From Oryzihumus sp036391795 (GTDB taxonomy: Bacteria > Actinomycetota > Actinomycetes > Actinomycetales > Dermatophilaceae), in NCBI RefSeq assembly GCF_036391795.1, contig NZ_DASVZH010000075.1, positions 1-11,463 of the forward strand: a stretch of DNA of 11,463 nt, given 5' to 3'. Every line of letters begins with the position of its first letter. The first letter of the stretch is position 1. Below the pieces are notes generated by a model. It worked only from the letters and a program-made list of their open reading frames with translations. It searched no databases and had not been told where the DNA came from. The position numbers and the translations under genes are program-made. Positions 5,767 to 11,463 of the stretch are shown in pieces.

Positions 5767-7623
5767 GTGGCCAGCGCGTCCACGCCCACGTTGCGCCGTG
5801 GGCTCGCCGTCGTGGGCCGCGGCATCCGGCAGGAGCGGGGCTGGTTCGCCCTGGCCGTCGTGGGCAGCGCGCTCTACGCGGTGATGACGGTCGGCACCGC
5901 CTGGGTCATCGGCAAGGTCGTCCACGAGATCGTGGCCCCCGCCATCGCCGCCCACCAGGTCACCGCCGCGCAGCTCTGGCAGGCCGGGCTCATGGTCGGC
6001 ACCGTCGTGGTGCTCAACGTCGTCGGCGTGGTCGTGCGCCGTGTCGCGGCCGGCATCACCTTCTACAACCTCAGCGCCACCTACCGCCGGCGCGTCACCC
6101 GGCAGTACCTCCGCCTCCCGCTGTCGTGGCACCACCGCCATCCCTCCGGGCAGCTGCTGTCCAACGCCAACGCCGACGTGGAGGCCGCGTGGCAGGTGTT
6201 CAACCCCCTGCCCATGGCGGTCGGCGTCATCATCATGCTCGTCGTCGGCGCGGTCGAGATGTTCCTCGTCGACCCCGTCCTCGCGGCGGTCGGGCTGACC
6301 GTGTTCCCCGCGCTGTTCCTGGCCAACTTGGCGTTCCAGCGGCGCATGTCCCCGCGGGTCACCGCCGCCCAGCAGCTGCGCGCCGAGGTCTCCGAGGTCG
6401 CCCACGAGAGCTTCGAGGCGGCGATGGTGGTCAAGGCGCTCGGCCGCGAGCAGGAGGAGGCGGCGCGGTTCGAGCACGTCACCCGCCGGCTCCAGGCGGC
6501 CAACGTCGCGGTCGGGCGCACCCGCGGCACGTTCGACCCGGTCATCGAGGCGATCCCCACGCTGGGCACGCTGACCGTCCTCGCGATCGGCACCGCGCGC
6601 GTGGCCGGCGGCCAGCTCAACGCCGCCGAGGTCGTGCAGGTCGCCTACCTGTTCTCCATCCTGTCCTTCCCCGTGCGGGCCCTGGGCTGGGTGCTGGCCG
6701 AGCTGCCGCGCACCGTCGTCGGCTGGGAGCGCATCGACGCAGTCCTGCAGGCCCGCGGCGAGATGCCGTACGCCGAGCGGCGGCTCCCGACCGAGGGGCC
6801 CACCCCCGCGCGGGTCGAGTCCGCGTCCTACGCCTACGACGTCAGCCGCCCGGGCCCGGACGGCGAGCTCGTGGCCGAGACCAACCCCGCGGTCCGCGAG
6901 GTCACCCTCGACGTCCCCGCCGGCGGCACCTGCGCGCTGGTCGGCCCCACCGGCTCGGGCAAGTCGACGCTGGCCTCGCTGATGGTCCGGCTGGTCGACC
7001 CCGACTCCGGCACGGTCAGCCTGGACGGGGTCGACCTGCGCGAGCTGGCCCGCGGTGGCGTCCCCGAGGTGGCCGCCCTCGTGGCCCAGCAGACGTTCAT
7101 GTTCGAGGGGACCGTGCGCAGCAACGTCACCCTCGGCGAGGACCACAGCGACGAAGCGGTCTGGAACGCCCTGCGCATCGCCCAGGCCGACGGCTTCGTC
7201 GCGGCGCTGCCCGAGGGCATCGACACCCCGGTGGGGGAGCGCGGCACCAGCCTCTCCGGCGGCCAGCGGCAACGGATCGCCCTGGCCCGTGCGGTGATCC
7301 GCCGCCCCCGGCTGCTCGTGCTCGACGACGCCACCAGTGCGGTCGACCCCAGCGTCGAGCAGGCGATCCTCGCCGCCCTGCGCGACTCCAGCCTCGGCAC
7401 GACGGTGCTCGTGGTCGCCTACCGGATGGCCACGATCGCGCTCGCCGACGACGTGGTCTACGTCGAGCACGGCCGGGTGGTCGACCACGGGACCCACGAG
7501 GAGCTGCTCGACCGGTGCGCGGGCTACGAACGGCTGGTCACGGCATACGCCCGGGAGGCCGCGGAGCGGGCGGCGGTCGCCGCCGAGGAGGAGGACAGCG
7601 TGAGTGCGGGGGAGCAGGCATGA
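5767..7623 (+). CDS. ABC exporter half-transporter, degenerate-site subunit (permease-ATPase)
   Basis: This 618-residue type IV (B-family) exporter half has six predicted membrane helices in about residues 26-300 and a nucleotide-binding domain from about 345. The NBD has Walker A GPTGSGKST (393-401), Q-loop Q441 and an intact signature LSGGQRQR (496-503). Two catalytic positions are altered: Walker B is LLVLDD (516-521), with Asp521 in place of the usual Glu, and the H-loop His is Tyr552 (VVAYRMATI). This is the pattern of the degenerate-site partner in heterodimeric exporters such as TM287/288 or BmrCD. The GTG start at 5767 has a perfect AGGAGG five bases upstream; the open frame extends further but overlaps the divergent gene. 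The C-terminus is an acidic/alanine tail. Its stop overlaps the next gene as ATGA. Substrate not deducible. Confidence 0.93.
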   Translation: MASASTPTLRRGLAVVGRGIRQERGWFALAVVGSALYAVMTVGTAWVIGKVVHEIVAPAIAAHQVTAAQLWQAGLMVGTVVVLNVVGVVVRRVAAGITFYNLSATYRRRVTRQYLRLPLSWHHRHPSGQLLSNANADVEAAWQVFNPLPMAVGVIIMLVVGAVEMFLVDPVLAAVGLTVFPALFLANLAFQRRMSPRVTAAQQLRAEVSEVAHESFEAAMVVKALGREQEEAARFEHVTRRLQAANVAVGRTRGTFDPVIEAIPTLGTLTVLAIGTARVAGGQLNAAEVVQVAYLFSILSFPVRALGWVLAELPRTVVGWERIDAVLQARGEMPYAERRLPTEGPTPARVESASYAYDVSRPGPDGELVAETNPAVREVTLDVPAGGTCALVGPTGSGKSTLASLMVRLVDPDSGTVSLDGVDLRELARGGVPEVAALVAQQTFMFEGTVRSNVTLGEDHSDEAVWNALRIAQADGFVAALPEGIDTPVGERGTSLSGGQRQRIALARAVIRRPRLLVLDDATSAVDPSVEQAILAALRDSSLGTTVLVVAYRMATIALADDVVYVEHGRVVDHGTHEELLDRCAGYERLVTAYAREAAERAAVAAEEEDSVSAGEQA

Positions 7624-9437
7624 GCCTGGCGTCGCGGTCCCAGCCGCTACCGGACACGTCGGGCATCGACAGCTCGGCCGAGCTCGGCACCGCCGACACG
7701 CTGCGGCGCGGGGTGGAGCTGAGCCCCGAGCTGCGCAAGGGCATCGGGGTGACCCTCGGCCTGGCGCTGGTCTCCACCATCGGCCGGGTGCTCGTGCCGT
7801 TCGTGGTCCAGCAGACCACCGACCGCGGCATCCTCGCGCCCGGTGGCCCCGACGTGGCCCTCGTGGTGCGCATGGTGCTGCTCGCCGCGGTGGCCGTGCT
7901 GGCCACCGGGGTGACCTCCTACTTCGTCAACGTGCGGCTCTTCCGCGCCTCCGAGGCGGGGCTGGCGACGTTGCGGCTCAAGGCGTTCCGGCACATCCAC
8001 GACCTGTCGGTGCTCACCCAGAACACCGAGCGCCGCGGGTCGCTCGTCTCCCGCGTGACCAGCGACGTCGACACCATCTCGATGTTCGTGCAGTTCGGCG
8101 GGCTGATGCTGATGATCTCCATCGGCCAGCTGCTCGTGACGACGGTGCTGATGGTCATATACTCCCCGGTGCTGGCCGGGCTGGTGTGGCTGTGCTTCCT
8201 GCCGCTGTTCGTCCTGATCCGTCGGTTCCAGGGCATGGTCGGCCGGGCCTTCACGCTGGTGCGCCAGCGGGTCGGCGAACTGCTCGGCGCGGTGTCCGAG
8301 GCGGTCGTGGGGGCGGCGACGATCCGGGCCTACGGCGTGGAGGACCGCACCGCGGCCCGCATCGACGAGGCCATCGCCAACCACCGGACCGCCGCCATCC
8401 GGGCCCAGGTCCGCGCGGTCCTGTCGTTCACCACCGGACAGCTCGTCTCCGGCCTGACCACGGCCGCGGTGATCGTCGTCGGCACGGTGCTGGCCGTGCA
8501 CGGCCAGCTCACGCTCGGAGAGCTGCTGGCCTTCCTGTTCCTGGTCAACCTGTTCACCCAGCCGGTGCAGACCGCCAGCGAGATCCTCAACGAGATGCAG
8601 AACGCCGTCGCCGGGTGGCGCCGGGTCATCGGCGTCATCGACACCCCGGCCGACATCTCCGACCCCGGCGAGGCCGGGCAGCGCCTGCCCCGCGGGCCGA
8701 TCACGGTCGACTTCGACGGGGTGACCTACGCCTACCCGGGTGGACCGCCGGTGCTGCGCGACGTCCACCTCGCCATCGCCCCGCGCTCGCGGGTGGCCAT
8801 CGTCGGCGAGACCGGCTCGGGCAAGACCACCCTGGCCAAGCTGCTCACCCGGCTCATCGACCCCAGCGAGGGCGCGGTGCGCATCGACGGCGTCGACCTG
8901 CGCCAGGTGCGCTTCGACTCGCTGCGCGGCCGGGTCGTGCTGGTGCCGCAGGAGGGCTTCCTCTTCGACGCGCCGCTCATCGACAACATCCGCTTCGGCC
9001 GGCCCGAGGCCACCGACGCCGAGGTCGAGCTGGCGCTGACCGAGCTGGGCCTGGACGCCTGGCTCGAGGGGCTGCCGCAGGGCCTGGAGACCGAGGTGGG
9101 CCAGCGCGGGGAGTCGCTGTCCGCGGGGGAGCGGCAGCTGGTCGCCCTCGCCCGGGCCTACCTCGCCGACCCCGACCTGCTCGTCCTCGACGAGGCGACC
9201 TCCGCGGTCGACCCGGCCACGGAGGTCCGGCTGCAGCGGGCGCTGGACGGCCTCACCCGCGGTCGCACCTCGATCGCCATCGCCCACCGGCTGTCCACCG
9301 CCGAGGCCGCCGACGAGGTCGTCGTCGTCGACAAGGGCGAGGTCGTCGAACGTGGTCCGCACCGCGAGCTGGTCGGCGCCGGTGGGGTCTACTCCCGCCT
9401 GCATGCCTCCTGGGTCGCGCAACAGCGGGGTGTGTAG
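7620..9437 (+). CDS. ABC exporter half-transporter, catalytic-site subunit (permease-ATPase)
   Basis: This 605-residue ABC exporter half has a six-helix membrane domain (roughly 45-330) and a nucleotide-binding domain (from about 360). It carries Walker A GETGSGKTT (396-404), Q444 in VPQEGFLF, Walker B LLVLDE with catalytic Glu525, and H-loop His556 (IAHRLST). Its signature is LSAGERQ (500-506) rather than LSGGQ. In the dimer this weak signature would face the altered Walker B and H-loop of the upstream partner, while its intact catalytic residues would face the partner's canonical LSGGQ, giving one degenerate and one active ATP site. The ATG overlaps the partner's stop (ATGA), with GGGGGAG upstream, so the two are translated together in the expected 1:1 arrangement. 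hisI follows 10 bases after the stop. Confidence 0.94.
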   Translation: MSLASRSQPLPDTSGIDSSAELGTADTLRRGVELSPELRKGIGVTLGLALVSTIGRVLVPFVVQQTTDRGILAPGGPDVALVVRMVLLAAVAVLATGVTSYFVNVRLFRASEAGLATLRLKAFRHIHDLSVLTQNTERRGSLVSRVTSDVDTISMFVQFGGLMLMISIGQLLVTTVLMVIYSPVLAGLVWLCFLPLFVLIRRFQGMVGRAFTLVRQRVGELLGAVSEAVVGAATIRAYGVEDRTAARIDEAIANHRTAAIRAQVRAVLSFTTGQLVSGLTTAAVIVVGTVLAVHGQLTLGELLAFLFLVNLFTQPVQTASEILNEMQNAVAGWRRVIGVIDTPADISDPGEAGQRLPRGPITVDFDGVTYAYPGGPPVLRDVHLAIAPRSRVAIVGETGSGKTTLAKLLTRLIDPSEGAVRIDGVDLRQVRFDSLRGRVVLVPQEGFLFDAPLIDNIRFGRPEATDAEVELALTELGLDAWLEGLPQGLETEVGQRGESLSAGERQLVALARAYLADPDLLVLDEATSAVDPATEVRLQRALDGLTRGRTSIAIAHRLSTAEAADEVVVVDKGEVVERGPHRELVGAGGVYSRLHASWVAQQRGV

Positions 9438-9447
9438 GCACGGCAGA

Positions 9448-9828
9448 ATGGGGCAGGTGCCAGGCCCTTCCCCCCTCGACCCCGCCGTCGCCGCGCGCCT
9501 CAAGCGCGACGCCGACGGCCTCGTCTGCGCCGTGGTCCAGCAGCACGACACCCATGAGGTCCTCATGGTCGGCTGGATGGACGACGAGGCGCTGCACCGC
9601 ACCCTGACCACCGGCCGCGTGACCTTCTGGTCCCGCAGCCGTCAGGAGTACTGGCGCAAGGGGGACACCTCCGGGCACGCCCAGCACGTGCACTCCGTCG
9701 CCCTCGACTGCGACGGCGACGCCCTGCTCGTCCAGGTCGACCAGGTCGGCGCGGCCTGCCACACGGGGTCGCGCACCTGCTTCGAGGGTCGCGACCTCCC
9801 CGCGGTCCGGGGGCAGCGCGATGCCTGA
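9448..9828 (+). CDS. hisI: Phosphoribosyl-AMP cyclohydrolase HisI
   Basis: HisI hydrolyses the purine ring of phosphoribosyl-AMP in the third step of histidine biosynthesis. The 126-residue protein has the family core VLMVGWMDDEALHRTLTTG, FWSRSRQEYWRKGDTSGH and the metal site. Cys88, Cys104 and Cys111 have the 16- and 7-residue spacing of the zinc-binding cysteines, and Asp87, Asp89 and Asp91 (DCDGD) are the likely magnesium ligands. It is monofunctional, without a HisE (phosphoribosyl-ATP pyrophosphatase) domain. The ATG at 9448 is chosen. A GTG at 9457 is a real alternative, with CAGAAT seven bases upstream as a possible weak -10 for a leaderless transcript. It follows the ABC pair by 10 bases and overlaps trpE by eight, suggesting cotranscription with both. 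Confidence 0.95.
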   Translation: MGQVPGPSPLDPAVAARLKRDADGLVCAVVQQHDTHEVLMVGWMDDEALHRTLTTGRVTFWSRSRQEYWRKGDTSGHAQHVHSVALDCDGDALLVQVDQVGAACHTGSRTCFEGRDLPAVRGQRDA

Positions 9829-11350
9829 GCCCGACCTGCGCTACGGCGTCACCTGGCCGGGACTGGAGACGTTCACCGAGCTGGCCCGGGACCGCCGCGT
9901 CATCCCGGTGGTCCGCCGGCTGCTGGCCGACGCCGAGACGCCGGTGGGGGTCTACCGCAAGCTCGCCCAGGACCGACCCGGGACGTTCCTGCTGGAGTCG
10001 GCCGAGCACGGCGGGGTGTGGTCGCGGTACTCCATCGTCGGCGCGCGCAGCCACGCCACGCTGACCGAGCACGAAGGCCAGGCCCACTGGATCGGCACCC
10101 CGCCGGTCGGCGTGCCCACCGGCGGCAACCCGGTCGAGGCGTTGCGCGACACCGTTGCCGCCCTGGCGACCGAGCCCATCCCCGGCCTGCCCCCGCTGAC
10201 CGGTGGCATGGTCGGCGCCATCACCTACGACGCCGTGCGCCGCTGGGAGAAGGTGCCCGACGGCACGCCCGACGAGCTGCACCTGCCGGAGCTGGCGATG
10301 ATGCTCGCCACCGACCTGGCCGTCCTCGACCACGCCGACGGCTCGCTGCTGCTCGTCGCCAACGCCGTCAACTACGACGCCACCGACGAGCGGGTGGAGG
10401 AGGCCTGGCGCGACGCGGTCGAGCGCCTCGACCGCATGACCACCGACCTCGCCGCCTCGGCGCCGAGCACCGTCGCGGTGGTCGAACCGACCGCCCCGGA
10501 GGCCACGAGCAACCGGACCCGGGACGAGTTCTTCGGCATGGTCGAGGCCGGCAAGGAGGCGATCCGGGCCGGTGAGGTCTTCCAGGTCGTGCTCTCGCAA
10601 CGGTTCTCGGTGCCGTGCCCGGCCGACGCGCTCGACGTCTACCGCGTCCTGCGGGCCTCCAACCCCAGCCCGTACATGTACCTCCTGCGACTCCCGGCAC
10701 CCGACGGCACGGCATACGACGTGGTCGGCTCGAGCCCCGAGGCCCTGGTGAAGGTGACCGGGCGGCGGGCCATCACCCACCCGATCGCCGGCTCGCGGCC
10801 GCGCGGGGCGACACCGGAGGCGGACGTGGCCCACGGCGAGGACCTGCTCGCCGACGCCAAGGAGCGCTCCGAGCACGTGATGCTGGTCGACCTCTCCCGC
10901 AACGACCTGCAGCGGGTGTGTGAGGCGGGCACGGTCGACGTCGTGGAGTTCATGACGATCCGCCGCTACAGCCACATCATGCACCTCGAGTCGACCGTCG
11001 TCGGCGAGATCCGCCCGGACCGGAGCGCCTACGACGTGCTCGCGGCGACGTTCCCGGCGGGCACCCTGTCGGGGGCGCCCAAGCCGCGGGCGATGGCGCT
11101 GATCGACGAGCTCGAGCCGAGCCGGCGCGGGCTCTACGGCGGGGTCGTGGGCTACCTCGACTTCCACGGTGACCTCGACATGGCGATCGCGATCCGCACC
11201 GCGGTGATCCGCGACGGGGTCGCGCACGTGCAGGCCGGCGGCGGCATCGTCGCCGACTCGGTGCCACAGCTGGAGTTCGAGGAGAGCGTCAACAAGGCCG
11301 CCGCCGCGCTGCGTGCCGTGGCCTCCGCGTCCGGGCTGAGGGCGCCGTGA
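9821..11350 (+). CDS. trpE: Anthranilate synthase component I TrpE
   Basis: TrpE converts chorismate to anthranilate using ammonia from the TrpG glutamine amidotransferase subunit, which is not in this window. The 509 residues are the normal length. The N-terminal domain has the feedback-inhibition motif LLES (57-60), and NPSPYM (281-286) is the other conserved part of the tryptophan pocket, so the enzyme is probably tryptophan-sensitive. The chorismate-binding domain has HPIAGSRPRG (320-329), TFPAGTLSGAPK (410-421) and QAGGGIVADS (471-480). These distinguish a TrpE-like protein from other chorismate-utilising enzymes; with hisI and the Trp-associated membrane protein adjacent, TrpE is preferred over PabB. 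The ATG at 9821 overlaps the hisI stop, with a GGGGG run about eight bases upstream. No Trp-rich leader peptide is present. Confidence 0.96.
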   Translation: MPEPDLRYGVTWPGLETFTELARDRRVIPVVRRLLADAETPVGVYRKLAQDRPGTFLLESAEHGGVWSRYSIVGARSHATLTEHEGQAHWIGTPPVGVPTGGNPVEALRDTVAALATEPIPGLPPLTGGMVGAITYDAVRRWEKVPDGTPDELHLPELAMMLATDLAVLDHADGSLLLVANAVNYDATDERVEEAWRDAVERLDRMTTDLAASAPSTVAVVEPTAPEATSNRTRDEFFGMVEAGKEAIRAGEVFQVVLSQRFSVPCPADALDVYRVLRASNPSPYMYLLRLPAPDGTAYDVVGSSPEALVKVTGRRAITHPIAGSRPRGATPEADVAHGEDLLADAKERSEHVMLVDLSRNDLQRVCEAGTVDVVEFMTIRRYSHIMHLESTVVGEIRPDRSAYDVLAATFPAGTLSGAPKPRAMALIDELEPSRRGLYGGVVGYLDFHGDLDMAIAIRTAVIRDGVAHVQAGGGIVADSVPQLEFEESVNKAAAALRAVASASGLRAP

Positions 11351-11463
11351 CCCGGCTGACCTCCAAGCGCGTCGTCCTGCTGCTGGTCCTGCTGGGGGCC
11401 GGCGTCCTGCTCGTCACCGGCTCGCGCACCTGGCTTGAGGGCTCGGTCAGCGACGCCGTCCTC
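11347..11463 (+). CDS. Trp biosynthesis-associated membrane protein (N-terminus, cut by window edge)
   Basis: Only the first 39 residues are present. A GTG at 11347 overlaps the trpE stop as GTGA. After a short basic start (TRLTSKR) there is a hydrophobic membrane helix (VVLLLVLLGAGVLLVTG), followed by SRTWLEGSVSDAVL. The RTW motif just after the first helix, and the position immediately after trpE, match the actinobacterial tryptophan-operon membrane protein family (TIGR02234, Trp_oprn_chp). Its role is not established. The gene continues past the window, and trpC would be expected next from known gene orders. Confidence 0.8.
   Translation, partial: MTRLTSKRVVLLLVLLGAGVLLVTGSRTWLEGSVSDAVL

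Noticed and set aside
5767..7623. First ABC subunit as a decaying pseudogene because of its lost catalytic Glu and His.
   Set aside because: The frame is intact with a perfect ribosome site, LSGGQ and Walker A are conserved, and the changes complement the partner's weak signature as in known heterodimers.
7623..9437. Signs of recent horizontal transfer of the ABC pair.
   Set aside because: Codon choice and G/C richness look the same as in hisF and trpE, and there are no insertion sequences, integrases, tRNA genes or flanking repeats.
9700..9821. Tryptophan attenuator or leader peptide upstream of trpE.
   Set aside because: trpE overlaps hisI by eight bases, and no Trp-codon run or leader hairpin series is visible before it.
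412..10717. CGGCATAC copies as simple tyrosine or Ala-Tyr codon preference.
   Set aside because: Copies occur in at least three codon phases and both orientations, and one encodes Gly-Met-Pro at a gene start; most Ala-Tyr pairs use GCC-TAC or GCG-TAC.

Overview
The window is gene-dense, very GC-rich DNA (roughly 70% or more by eye) with strong G/C in third codon positions. It carries a member of the actinobacterial TIGR03085 metal-binding family and a his/trp biosynthetic block. I infer an actinomycete, probably of the order Micrococcales and plausibly Intrasporangiaceae-like; the genus cannot be read from the sequence.

Layout. Positions 1-133 are a 19-bp tandem repeat array that runs in phase into the 3' end of a FUSC/aromatic-acid-exporter-like membrane protein gene (127-1287, minus). 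Divergent from it are two small unrecognised genes (1454-1723 and 1730-1948, plus), followed by an NmrA-like NAD(P)-binding protein (2009-2932, plus). This converges on a minus-strand pair joined by an ATGA overlap: a uridine-kinase-like P-loop kinase (3525-4169) and a DUF4287/DUF5655 protein (2941-3528). hisF (4228-5001, plus) is divergent from the kinase and converges on the TIGR03085 gene (5055-5696, minus). A tight plus-strand series then fills the rest of the window: two ABC exporter half-transporters (5767-7623 and 7620-9437), hisI (9448-9828), trpE (9821-11350) and the start of a Trp-operon-associated membrane protein (11347 to the window edge). Neighbouring genes in this series overlap or lie within 10 bp.

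How the genes fit together. HisI and HisF act in histidine biosynthesis: HisI opens the ring of phosphoribosyl-AMP, and HisF later closes the imidazole ring together with HisH. TrpE makes anthranilate from chorismate with TrpG. The ABC pair looks like one heterodimeric exporter with a degenerate and a canonical ATP site. It sits upstream of hisI-trpE in what looks like one transcription unit, so exporter and amino-acid genes may be co-expressed; its substrate is unknown.

The most notable sequence-level signals are: (1) an octamer, CGGCATAC, found eight times on either strand and in several reading phases; (2) -10-like TAGNNT hexamers 6-7 bp before the start codons of three genes, suggesting leaderless mRNAs; (3) the 19-bp array whose units carry the stop codon of the adjacent gene; and (4) the complementary NBD defects of the ABC pair. 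I saw no RNA genes, insertion sequences or CRISPR array. Most of the window is ordinary core genome, and I do not see a clearly novel multi-gene system.
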